Part shown: positions 23,707-31,121 of the stretch, piece after piece
Position numbering within the stretch: the first letter of the stretch is position 1
Layout of the letters: every line of letters starts with the position of its first letter
Source: a virus
IMG/VR virus record: IMGVR_UViG_3300006804_000031
Location: 1 to 47,544 of that record
Length of the DNA stretch: 47,544 nt
Direction: 5' to 3' (one strand)
Program-made: the position numbers and the translations under genes
The notes under the pieces: generated by a model
The model's input: only the letters and a program-made list of their open reading frames with translations
Database searches by the model: none
Told to the model about the DNA's origin: nothing

Positions 23707-24029
23707 TTGGTTATCTTCGTTTCCTCTACCGTCGTTACGATCACCGCTGGCGGGTCCTTGCGCTTCTCCGTAGTTTCTACGGTGGTCACGGTCTTCACGG
23801 CTGGCAGCGGTTTCTGGTGCAGATACGCAAAGAACGGCGGCAGGCCGGAAAATATGAAGGTCCAGAACATGACTTTCAACAGCAGGGCCGGATGCTGGAT
23901 GTTAAAATCGTTCGGGTCAACGACTATCGTCCCCAAGCCGCCCGACAGAGCCCCAGAGCCGCCTCCGATGAAGGCCGCGAACAAGCCGTACACCCACTGA
24001 TCCCAGTCGAGGTTTAAGAGTCTACCCAT
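23703..24029 (-). CDS. Two-TM holin-like membrane protein
   Basis: 108 residues. DWDQWVYGLFAAFIGGGSG (residues 8-26) begins a first glycine-rich membrane helix; LLLKVMFWTFIFSGLPPFF (about 49-67) is the second; a polar Thr/Lys/Glu tail follows. This matches a common phage-associated small membrane protein with 'DWxxWxYGLxxAFIGGGA'. It is one of several membrane proteins in this interval and could be a second holin or pinholin. A 32-bp divergent gap separates it from the plus-strand 7-TM gene. Confidence 0.55.
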   Translation of the reverse strand: MGRLLNLDWDQWVYGLFAAFIGGGSGALSGGLGTIVVDPNDFNIQHPALLLKVMFWTFIFSGLPPFFAYLHQKPLPAVKTVTTVETTEKRKDPPAVIVTTVEETKITK

Positions 24030-24044
24030 GTATCACCGTCCGCG

Positions 24045-24052
24045 TATAGAAT
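24045..24052 (+). promoter_or_regulatory. -10-like element in a 32-bp divergent gap
   Basis: TATAGAAT (24045-24052) lies 9 nt before the GTG of the plus-strand gene. No convincing -35 is visible. The same bases read TATTCT/TCTATA-like on the other strand, towards the gene starting at 24029. The spacing fits a leaderless or nearly leaderless transcript. Confidence 0.35.
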
Positions 24053-24061
24053 AGAGCCAAC

Positions 24062-24766
24062 GTGCCGCTGGCCCATGACGTTCTCCGCTTCGTGCTGATA
24101 ATCGTCATGGCCATTTACCTCTGGTATTTCTGGAAGACCTCGCGGGGCCACTTTGCGTTTGCTACCTACGTCCTACTGCTGATCTGGCAGGCCGTCTGGA
24201 TGCACGCTCCGGGCGATATGGCTTGGTGGGCGTCTCGCTGGTTGCTCCTCGAGTCTGCTGTCATGGCAATGATGGTCTGCGCGGTGTACGAGGCGTTTTA
24301 TTGGTCTACCGAATGGCTTCCGGCCCGCGAACGGCAACTGCTGTTTTCCTGTCTGATCGGACTGGGGGTCTGGTTCGCATCCCTGGTTTTTCATCCGCCA
24401 TCTCCTACTCTCTTTGCCGTTTTCCTGTTGATCCGGGATTTGCTCTACGCCGCGGCCTTTGGATTTCTGCTAGGTTGGCTGATGTACCTGGTCATAAAAC
24501 CGTTTTCTTGTGAACGCTATCCTGTGGTTCACACGATCCTGCTGATGCTACTAGTTGCCGACCATACGCTCTCGCGCCCGATCGGTCATTACCTGTTCAC
24601 CCAGACCAACGCAATCTTCGCTCCGGTGGCGATAGTGTTGTTCGCTATATGGGTCGCGGCCGTCAAATCTCTGCCTCCGCGAGTCGGCGCCCCAGGCGTC
24701 GTATCTCCTGCAAGTTCACCTGCTCGGCAGAACGCAAAATGGTCACGTCGTCCTCAAGATGATTGA
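24062..24766 (+). CDS. Polytopic (about 7-TM) membrane protein on the opposite strand
   Basis: 234 residues from GTG 24062; the first helix (FVLIIVMAIYLWYFW) needs this upstream start. Hydrophobic helices recur through residues 7-205, and the tail is polar (PASSPARQNAKWSRRPQDD). No channel, transporter or protease motif is recognised. It interrupts the minus-strand lysis region, and its last 104 bp overlap the coiled-coil gene at 24663 antisense. It looks like an accessory inner-membrane gene with its own promoter, perhaps for superinfection immunity or lysis timing; that role is speculation. Confidence 0.6.
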   Translation: MPLAHDVLRFVLIIVMAIYLWYFWKTSRGHFAFATYVLLLIWQAVWMHAPGDMAWWASRWLLLESAVMAMMVCAVYEAFYWSTEWLPARERQLLFSCLIGLGVWFASLVFHPPSPTLFAVFLLIRDLLYAAAFGFLLGWLMYLVIKPFSCERYPVVHTILLMLLVADHTLSRPIGHYLFTQTNAIFAPVAIVLFAIWVAAVKSLPPRVGAPGVVSPASSPARQNAKWSRRPQDD

Positions 24767-25124
24767 CCCTTTCCGAAACAGATTGAATCCTCGATAGCCC
24801 CATCTCGGCCGCCGATTCAATTCTAGTGGCCACGGATTCAATCCTACCTACCATACCGTCCACCCGAGCAGCTATGGTGTCCGACGATCCTTCTGCCCTA
24901 TCTAATTGGGCGTTGAGTTCATCAATGCGGGCGGTCTCGTCGGCGATGCGACGAGTAAGAGTGCCTAGCGTTGAGTTGACAGTCTCTTTCCAGCGGACCA
25001 GGTCCAGCGCATCGCCGTTTTTTATAGCAATTGCGCGGCGCGTGCGGATGGCTCTGAAAAATTGCGCGGCCGCCCAGACGAAGGCACTCATACCGCCGCT
25101 GCCGACAACGGTTTGGTAGTCCAT
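24663..25124 (-). CDS. N-terminally anchored coiled-coil protein
   Basis: 153 residues. A hydrophobic stretch near residues 9-27 (GGMSAFVWAAAQFFRAIRT) is followed by a heptad-rich coiled coil from about residue 50 to the end (TRRIADETARIDELNAQLD, RIESVATRIESAAEMG). It may be a spanin-like or membrane-tethering lysis protein; no lipobox is present. GGGAG stands before the ATG. The 3' end overlaps the plus-strand 7-TM gene. Confidence 0.55.
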   Translation of the reverse strand: MDYQTVVGSGGMSAFVWAAAQFFRAIRTRRAIAIKNGDALDLVRWKETVNSTLGTLTRRIADETARIDELNAQLDRAEGSSDTIAARVDGMVGRIESVATRIESAAEMGLSRIQSVSERVNHLEDDVTILRSAEQVNLQEIRRLGRRLAEAEI

Positions 25125-25139
25125 TATGGTCTCCCTGGG

Positions 25140-25322
25140 CTATGGGACATCTCCGGGAGGTTCTTCGCTCTGATCCGATTTGTCCTCGGCATCGTCCAAC
25201 GCCTTCTCAAGTGCTGTCAGCCCTGCCGTCACATTCGGATCGGTCGAGGTCCGGCAGATAGTGAAGAATGCGTTGTAGGCATCCACCTGCGCCTGATTGA
25301 GTTTCACGAATTTGTGAGCCAT
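25140..25322 (-). CDS. Small acidic hypothetical protein
   Basis: 60 residues. A basic/amphipathic start (MAHKFVKLNQAQVDAYNAFF) leads into an acidic tail (ALDDAEDKSDQSEEPPGDVP). AAAGGAC ribosome site. It lies between two coiled-coil membrane proteins. No family is recognised. Confidence 0.5.
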   Translation of the reverse strand: MAHKFVKLNQAQVDAYNAFFTICRTSTDPNVTAGLTALEKALDDAEDKSDQSEEPPGDVP

Positions 25323-25343
25323 TGTTTTGTCCTTTCCCTACTT

Positions 25344-26039
25344 CTAGTGCGGCAATCCAAAACGGCTGATAACGGCTACTATGACGCTTACCAAAATCGC
25401 CACAGCCGCGAGCGATATCGTTAGGAACAATCCCCCGGTGCTCGACACGCCTTCGCTTTTCCCTTTTTGCTGAGCGGCGAGTCCTTCTGCAATCGCAATT
25501 CTCGCCGACAACGCCTTGACTTCAATTTCAACTTCGCTCCTCCTGGCAAAAGTATTCTGCTGATCTGACAATTGGTTGCGGAATTCATTTACCGCGTCGA
25601 AGCGTTTCTCCGTCGCCATGTCTGCCTTGACCACGGCTTTCTCCATCGACTGCAACATCTGCTCTATTTCTGATTTTCTGGCGAAGTCGCTCAACTGGCT
25701 GGCTATCTGGGAACGTGCCAGGGATTCCGCTTCGAATCTCTTGTCGAGCGCTCCAAGCGCTTGTCTGATGTTGTCATTCGCGGTCGTGAGTGCCTGATTG
25801 GTGTTGACGGTTGCCTTTTCTAAAGCGTCCTTTGTGCTCAACAGAGCCGTATTCAATGCTTCCTTGATCGACTGGCCAAGGTCGCTGATTACTTTATCGG
25901 TCGAAGAAAAACGTTGCTCGTATTTGCGATCCCGCTCATTGATGGTGTCCATCAAATACTCTTTGAGCGTGACCTCGCCTGTTAACCGAATCGGGTCAAC
26001 ATTCTTGCCGTTCATGTCCGAGGAAGTTCCCAGAGGCAT
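25344..26039 (-). CDS. Coiled-coil protein with C-terminal membrane anchor
   Basis: 231 residues. Residues 25-190 are long helices with repeated KRFxxVNEFRxQLxDQ and FARRSEVE patterns. A single C-terminal helix (LFLTISLAAVAILVSVIVAV, about 207-226) anchors it. From memory this is a common phage protein ('YEQRFxSTDKxI ... EKRFDAVNEFRxQL') near lysis genes, of unsettled function. Start 26039 has no clear ribosome site, and an internal ATG at 26015 is possible. The gap 26040-26115 upstream holds no visible gene. Confidence 0.6.
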   Translation of the reverse strand: MPLGTSSDMNGKNVDPIRLTGEVTLKEYLMDTINERDRKYEQRFSSTDKVISDLGQSIKEALNTALLSTKDALEKATVNTNQALTTANDNIRQALGALDKRFEAESLARSQIASQLSDFARKSEIEQMLQSMEKAVVKADMATEKRFDAVNEFRNQLSDQQNTFARRSEVEIEVKALSARIAIAEGLAAQQKGKSEGVSSTGGLFLTISLAAVAILVSVIVAVISRFGLPH

Positions 26040-26115
26040 AGCAGTCAGTTTGTACGATACGCCTCACACAGCTAAAGACTGTTCCGACTTCGCTCTGCAA
26101 TCTCCCTATTTATTA

Positions 26116-26787
26116 CTACGGATGCAATGGTTCCCGCTTCGATGTCGGCGGCGCTGGCTGGTTGAGCCGCGCGAGCTCTTGCGGGAACTCCGCAATCTGC
26201 GTCTGGCAACGTGGGCAGACCACTGCCGCGGCCGGGATGTAGGACTGGCAGGCCGGGCAGGCCTTCCGTTCACCGTGCGCTTCGGGCAGCCACGGCTTGT
26301 CCGAGATTTTCAGCCACTGCGCCATGATGCGGTGAATCGGCTGGATGTACTTGGCCTTATTGTCCCGGTGCCAGGCATCGGCCTCTTCGACCATCTTCAT
26401 GCCCCAGTTCCACTGGCGTTTGTAGGCGGTGCTGAGTTCCAGCTTGCTGGGCTTTGACTCTTCGCATACGAAGACCCCTGGACAAGCATCAGGAGTAGCC
26501 AGTGGCACGCGATCGCACCAGCATTCCTTCAGATCATTCGCAATCACGATCGGATAGATCGGATGCGGATAGACACCTACATTCTCCCCGCCGTAGGTTG
26601 ACTGGGAGCAATGCGGGATCACGATGAACTTGTACTCCCCTTCGACGTATGGGATCGCCGCGGGAGCCAGCGTGAACAGCCCCACCGGGGTGAAGGGCCG
26701 GCGCTCCTGCAGCGGCAGTGGATAAATTGACGCTACCGTTACCGATGGGCGCCTGAGGTCGTCTTTTGAAAACTTGGATACATCCAT
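26116..26787 (-). CDS. Hypothetical protein with C-terminal zinc ribbon
   Basis: 223 residues. The N-terminal 150 residues are a globular domain rich in Pro and aromatics (PYVEGEYKFIVIPHCSQST, DLKECWCDRVPLATPDACPG). Near the end, CPACQSYIPAAAVVCPRC is a classic CxxC-x10-CxxC zinc ribbon. AGGAGAAC precedes the ATG. It lies between the fibre block and the lysis block. Several other proteins in this phage also carry paired CxxC motifs. Confidence 0.6.
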   Translation of the reverse strand: MDVSKFSKDDLRRPSVTVASIYPLPLQERRPFTPVGLFTLAPAAIPYVEGEYKFIVIPHCSQSTYGGENVGVYPHPIYPIVIANDLKECWCDRVPLATPDACPGVFVCEESKPSKLELSTAYKRQWNWGMKMVEEADAWHRDNKAKYIQPIHRIMAQWLKISDKPWLPEAHGERKACPACQSYIPAAAVVCPRCQTQIAEFPQELARLNQPAPPTSKREPLHP

Positions 26788-26820
26788 TGTTGTGTTCTCC
26801 TATTCAGGATTGAATTGCGT

Positions 26821-26826
26821 TAGAAT
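26821..26826 (+). promoter_or_regulatory. -10-like box 6 nt before a start codon
   Basis: TAGAAT lies 6 nt before the ATG at 26833; no acceptable -35 is found at 16-18 bp. The spacing would put the transcript start at or beside the start codon. It lies in the 45-bp gap between divergent genes. Confidence 0.35.
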
Positions 26827-26832
26827 GTGTGT

Positions 26833-27102
26833 ATGAAATTGTCAAGGCGCGGCCTGTTCCGGATGCTGTTTTCACTACCGCTTGTTAAAGTGTTCCGTCA
26901 GCATCCACCAACACTCGGAGGCGTGCGCTTTATGCTCAACAGAAATCAACCAAAAGAGCGGATCGATTTCATTACTCCGAATGACTGGGGCCATGCGCTT
27001 GGTTTGGATATTTCGTCCAATCAAGAAAAGCTCCGATATTTCTTCGTCACAAAGAGTGGGGATCTCATCCAACCGAGCCCTAATCCCCGCCAAGTGCGAT
27101 AG
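26833..27102 (+). CDS. Small protein with Tat-like or hydrophobic N-terminus
   Basis: 89 residues from ATG 26833. The start MKLSRRGLFRMLFSLPLVKV has a twin-arginine SRRGLF motif followed by a hydrophobic run, like a Tat signal, though it lacks a clear A-x-A cleavage site. The rest is compact (ERIDFITPNDWGHALGLD, KLRYFFVTKSGDLIQP). It is the first of two plus-strand genes 10 bp apart, inserted among minus-strand genes. A minus-strand reading (26875-27114) is possible but less convincing. Function unknown. Confidence 0.5.
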   Translation: MKLSRRGLFRMLFSLPLVKVFRQHPPTLGGVRFMLNRNQPKERIDFITPNDWGHALGLDISSNQEKLRYFFVTKSGDLIQPSPNPRQVR

Positions 27103-27112
27103 GATTGTGAAC

Positions 27113-27337
27113 ATGGCAGCCTCAGAAAGAATCCTGGAACTTCAGCGAGACATCGTCGATGAACTAGTGCGTAAATCGAAAGAGGCAGAGACGCCAAGCG
27201 ACCGCGCTATGCTCCGCTTTTTGGGAACGATCACCAAAATTGACTACAGCGATGTTGGCCATGCTGAATACCTGCTGAAAGATCCCCATACGCTGATCGC
27301 GGCTATCATTGCTTACCTAGAGGAACGGGACGGCTAG
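27113..27337 (+). CDS. Small helical hypothetical protein
   Basis: 74 residues from ATG 27113, with AGGA 9 nt upstream, so unlike the first gene of the pair it has a normal ribosome site. It is helical throughout (ERILELQRDIVDELVRKSKE, PSDRAMLRFLGTITKI, HTLIAAIIAYLEERDG). It overlaps the convergent minus-strand gene by 4 bp. No family is recognised. Confidence 0.55.
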   Translation: MAASERILELQRDIVDELVRKSKEAETPSDRAMLRFLGTITKIDYSDVGHAEYLLKDPHTLIAAIIAYLEERDG

Positions 27338-27933
27338 ATTCCGCCGAAGCTGACTGAACCCTTCCCCACTCGCAGCGTCGGGGCATCCAGCATGTCGTCC
27401 ATTTCTTCGCCGATGCGGTTGGTCTTCTCTTCCAGCACCTGCTGATTGATTGCCTCGCCCTCGCGTTTGTGGTCCTCGAACGTCATTCCCAGATTGGTTT
27501 TGAGGACGTGGATCAGGACGTAATTGGCATCCTCGGACGGAACCTTGCCGCGTTTGATTCGCATGTTCTCCAGGGGTTGCCAGTCTCCGTATGGTGCCCA
27601 AGGGACTCCCCCGCCGTATAGGTTAAAGTGCGACCGCTCGGATATCGGGGGTTTCCAGATTGCCGCGATCCAGCATGGACCGTACATCCTCGCCCATGAT
27701 TCCCTCTTGTAGATCGGCACCGTAGCGAGAATGTTCCCCACCGCAACAATGTCCCGCTTTGGCGTGAAGACACCCATCTCGTTGATCTGGCCGTCCCGCA
27801 CCCAATATTCCATCTCCGTGCTGTAGACCCATTTGCATTTTGGCTGCTCGCCCTGGTTGCCGAACGAGACAAAGCCAAAAGTTTCACCGAGGCGTTGATT
27901 CAATTTGTTGATGTGGCGCTGTGTGTCGGTCAT
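27334..27933 (-). CDS. Hypothetical protein, possibly virion-associated
   Basis: 199 residues, soluble. The N-terminus is helical (RHINKLNQRLGETFGFVSF). The middle is a compact Trp-rich domain (CKWVYSTEMEYWVRDGQ, ESWARMYGPCWIAAIWKPP). The end is helical and charged (AINQQVLEEKTNRIGEEMD). AAGGTAGATC precedes the ATG, 6 nt after the upstream stop. No family is recognised. Confidence 0.6.
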   Translation of the reverse strand: MTDTQRHINKLNQRLGETFGFVSFGNQGEQPKCKWVYSTEMEYWVRDGQINEMGVFTPKRDIVAVGNILATVPIYKRESWARMYGPCWIAAIWKPPISERSHFNLYGGGVPWAPYGDWQPLENMRIKRGKVPSEDANYVLIHVLKTNLGMTFEDHKREGEAINQQVLEEKTNRIGEEMDDMLDAPTLRVGKGSVSFGGI

Positions 27934-27939
27934 ACTGAT

Positions 27940-29715
27940 CTACCTTTTGCTGTTCCCGCCCATCACGGCCGTGCCGCCGAGGACGGAGGACGCACCAGCC
28001 GCAATGCCGGTACTAAACTCAAACGCCCCACGCTCCCAAGTACCGTCAAACGTCCGGCTGACTCCGGCTAAATCCACGTTGTACGGTGCCGACAATGTAA
28101 TGCCGTCGTTCAAGTGGGCGTCCACCGTTTCACTGGTCAGGTGAAAGTCAGTAGCGGATACGAATGGATTAACCCCAACTCCTCCAGGAGCGGTGCCGAC
28201 CTGAAATTCATGCGCGGCAACCGTTGTCGGCCCTTCCCCGGTATTAAGCCACGTGTTGTAATCATGCGAGATATCGGCGTTGCTAAATATGTCCCCGGCT
28301 GTACAATTCCACCAGAGATTATTTTGAACTGTGTTTCCCGTAGAAGCAGCCAAGGTGATTCTGACACCGGCAACATCCGCTCCGGGGTGCCCAGGAGCTA
28401 AATGGATTCCAGAAAAAGTGTTCCCATAGAATACCGAATTCGTCAAGACACCTGTAGGTCCGTTATCACCGATGCCTTTTGATACCCCACAAGTAGACGA
28501 CGTGTCACCTAAATGTGTACAAACAGAATCCCAGTCGCTCGTATAGTAAAAGATATTGTTATATACCAGCCAACTGTCACACAGCCCGTTCAAACACGTG
28601 ATAAAGCCGGTACCCTGGATATTTTTGAACGTGGAAGAAACAACCGTCAAATTACTCAGGCCCGTTTTTGTTGAATCGTTTGCCGGTGCCTGCGTCTGAA
28701 TGGCGTTAGAGTGCTGAGCCGCATCGCTAAAATTATTTTCTATCCAATCATTTGACACGGTGAACCCGGTGACATTGCCGGCAGATTGCACCAAAACCTG
28801 GATGTCATGAACAAAAGAATGTTTAAGACTGATGGTCGTAACTGTTGGTGTGGTCGTCGACGGACTTCCAAAATAAAACGCAGTAGAGCCTGACTGGCTG
28901 GCGGCATACGCCAAACCGGAGGCCGTGGTGGGGGATGAAGTAAGAATTAAGTGCGTGGCATCCGTGACTGAGGAAATGGTGCGGACCACAGCGTTAATCG
29001 TTATTTGCTTTCCACTCCAAAAACCGGATGTATCGAACTGGCTACGTGGGCTACCGGAAGCGTCTGTCGCCCAAGTGACTGTAGTAGTTCCATCTGTATT
29101 GAGAGTGCCTGTGCCGAGCACCGCTGAACCAGCCGCCTCTACACCATCCAGTTCTATATGCGCGAGAGTGATATGAGATAGCGACGCTTCGCTGCACGCA
29201 TGGCTGTCAATGCGAATGAACCCAAACATTCGTCCGCTGCTGACGAAATGGAACCCGTAGGTCCCCGTTGTATCGGAAGTCCCAACTTGTCCGTCCACGT
29301 CGTAGTAGTTGCCGCACATATCCCAAAAGGGATTCTTGAGTCCGTCTGTTGCAACAAAAGAATTGGACCACAAGATGTTAGGCGTCACGTCCACGCCAAA
29401 ACTGGCATTCCATCCGGTTGCCGTTCCGTGATCCGCCCCAGTCGCCGCCTTGATCGTGATGTGACTCCCGGCTGTCCCGCTGGTGCTGAAGGTGTGAGTA
29501 AGTTCCCCGGCACACGGCGTGGTCGTGTCCGCAAGGTTGCCGCCGGAGTTCCCGATGTAGACTACATCTCCTGCCGCGAGCGGTGGGATTTTACAGTTGG
29601 CGTTTGACCAATCTGTCCCAGCGTGTGTCCCCGCGCCACCGGCGAGAACAAAGAACGTCGATGCAGAGCAATCCGACACCAGCAGAAACACGTAGATGGG
29701 GAATCGCAGTATCAT
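27940..29715 (-). CDS. Secreted right-handed beta-helix tailspike-like protein
   Basis: 591 residues. Residues 1-19 are hydrophobic with a signal-like start (ILRFPIYVFLLVSDCSAS). Residues 100-540 show the short repeating strands of a pectate-lyase-type beta-helix (HITLAHIELDGVE, FTVSNDWIENNFS, LVYNNIFYYTS, SVFYGNTFSGIHL). Residues 207-262 hold the TTTVTW...SGKQITI...ISSVTDATHLIL module shared with the proteins at 1458 and 29712. It is likely a polysaccharide-binding or -degrading appendage. The start overlaps the upstream stop as ATGA. Confidence 0.7.
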   Translation of the reverse strand: MILRFPIYVFLLVSDCSASTFFVLAGGAGTHAGTDWSNANCKIPPLAAGDVVYIGNSGGNLADTTTPCAGELTHTFSTSGTAGSHITIKAATGADHGTATGWNASFGVDVTPNILWSNSFVATDGLKNPFWDMCGNYYDVDGQVGTSDTTGTYGFHFVSSGRMFGFIRIDSHACSEASLSHITLAHIELDGVEAAGSAVLGTGTLNTDGTTTVTWATDASGSPRSQFDTSGFWSGKQITINAVVRTISSVTDATHLILTSSPTTASGLAYAASQSGSTAFYFGSPSTTTPTVTTISLKHSFVHDIQVLVQSAGNVTGFTVSNDWIENNFSDAAQHSNAIQTQAPANDSTKTGLSNLTVVSSTFKNIQGTGFITCLNGLCDSWLVYNNIFYYTSDWDSVCTHLGDTSSTCGVSKGIGDNGPTGVLTNSVFYGNTFSGIHLAPGHPGADVAGVRITLAASTGNTVQNNLWWNCTAGDIFSNADISHDYNTWLNTGEGPTTVAAHEFQVGTAPGGVGVNPFVSATDFHLTSETVDAHLNDGITLSAPYNVDLAGVSRTFDGTWERGAFEFSTGIAAGASSVLGGTAVMGGNSKR

Positions 29716-31121
29716 TGCACGAACGCTGTCTGTCCGCCGACACTAGCCTGATGCTGTGCGGCCCCGACATCACGAAAATTGGTTGTCAATCCCGCAGGGA
29801 AAGTCAAAGGGTCTCCGACCGATTGAAGAAGCGCTCCGGCTCCGACCGTGTTGTTGAGAAGAAAGTTGGACGCTGCTGCGTTGACGAACACCGATCCGGC
29901 AGTGACTGGAATAGCTCCGACATTGGCCATTGGGTTGGCGTTGGTGGCGACCCCAACGGAATTATTGTTGAAGTAGGAAACATTTCTAAGGTTTTTCCCT
30001 TGACCAGTAAAATTGAATCCGGCAGAAGCAACGCTGACGCCGTTGTTTTCTGCATGAGAGTCAACGACTAGCCCTGGCGCGTTGGTGGTACTGGCAGCAA
30101 ATCCATGCTGGCCGTTGGACACAGCAACGCAGTGGTAACAGACTTGATTTGAATAACCGATAGTGGTTGCGCCTGTGTTCCCGTAGGATAAACAATCGAC
30201 ACAATACAGAGTCGTTATCGGGGTCGCTGTATTTGCCCATGCTTCACAGGCAATGCAGATGGCAGTTCCTCCGAAGACCGCGGCAGAATTAGTCGTCGCG
30301 CCGCACTTGTAGAAGATCGGGGTACCGCTGGTAGCGGTATTGAAGTTTTTGAATAGGCAGTTGGTAAAAATGTTGGCCCCCGATGTCAACTTAGCCGCGG
30401 TCTGTGTATTTCCGTCGAAGATGATGTTCTTATATATAGTCGCGCTGGTCGTAGCGATTGTTACGGTGGTCGTGTTGATTTGGATCGTCGGTCTGTTGTC
30501 CGAGTTCCCCAGTGTGCGGCTGGAAGTATACCCTTGCATAAATACCACGGTCGCCCCGGAGAACGTGCCGCCCGCCACATTGCCTGTCGCCGAAGTGATC
30601 GAGTAGACGGATGCCCCGTCAGCACCAACATTCAAAAGAAAGATCACGTTTCCGGAAATTGCCAATGAGTTCGCCTGACCGGGGCTTAGAAGTGCCCCAC
30701 CGATGTTCATGGTCGCTCCGGTCCCAGTAGTCAAGCCGGTTGACCGATCCACCACAATCGTGGTCGAGTTGGTGAAAGTAATAACTTGATACCAAGCTGA
30801 GGCTATTGATCCTGTACCGCCAGACACGTTGATGATGTTGCCGACGATGGCAGCGCTGAAATTAGCCGTTGCCGAGGTGATGGTGGTCGTTCCATTTGTG
30901 ACCGCATCTGTGGTGGAGATGTTGATCGTCGCGCTCTGACAGGACGTGCAAGCCACGGCATTCTTATTGGCGAACAGGGACATATCCGTGCCCGATGCGC
31001 CGGTGACGAATCCGCCGCCATTGGTGTCGCTGCCGGTGAGCCTGACTTCAAAAACCGATTGCGCTGATATGGCGGAAAACGCCCGAGATGCAAAGAGTAA
31101 AACGACGAGTAGCTTTTTCAT
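29712..31121 (-). CDS. Secreted beta-helix fibre-like protein
   Basis: 469 residues from ATG 31121, which shares its A with the upstream TAA (TAATG); a longer start at 31238 would lie inside the upstream gene and break the signal peptide. Residues 1-20 are a signal peptide (MKKLLVVLLFASRAFSAISA). Residues 73-125 are the TTTITSATANF...VGNIINV module. The C-terminal 300 residues are beta-helix-like, with paired Cys repeats (CIACEAW, YCVDCLSYGN, VCYHCVAVSNG). It forms a co-translated set with its two neighbours. Confidence 0.7.
   Translation of the reverse strand: MKKLLVVLLFASRAFSAISAQSVFEVRLTGSDTNGGGFVTGASGTDMSLFANKNAVACTSCQSATINISTTDAVTNGTTTITSATANFSAAIVGNIINVSGGTGSIASAWYQVITFTNSTTIVVDRSTGLTTGTGATMNIGGALLSPGQANSLAISGNVIFLLNVGADGASVYSITSATGNVAGGTFSGATVVFMQGYTSSRTLGNSDNRPTIQINTTTVTIATTSATIYKNIIFDGNTQTAAKLTSGANIFTNCLFKNFNTATSGTPIFYKCGATTNSAAVFGGTAICIACEAWANTATPITTLYCVDCLSYGNTGATTIGYSNQVCYHCVAVSNGQHGFAASTTNAPGLVVDSHAENNGVSVASAGFNFTGQGKNLRNVSYFNNNSVGVATNANPMANVGAIPVTAGSVFVNAAASNFLLNNTVGAGALLQSVGDPLTFPAGLTTNFRDVGAAQHQASVGGQTAFVQ

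Noticed and set aside
26875-27114. 79-codon minus-strand frame under the plus-strand pair
   Set aside because: It reads fairly well, but the plus-strand pair has better spacing, a ribosome site on its second gene and a meaningful N-terminus. Kept as an alternative only.
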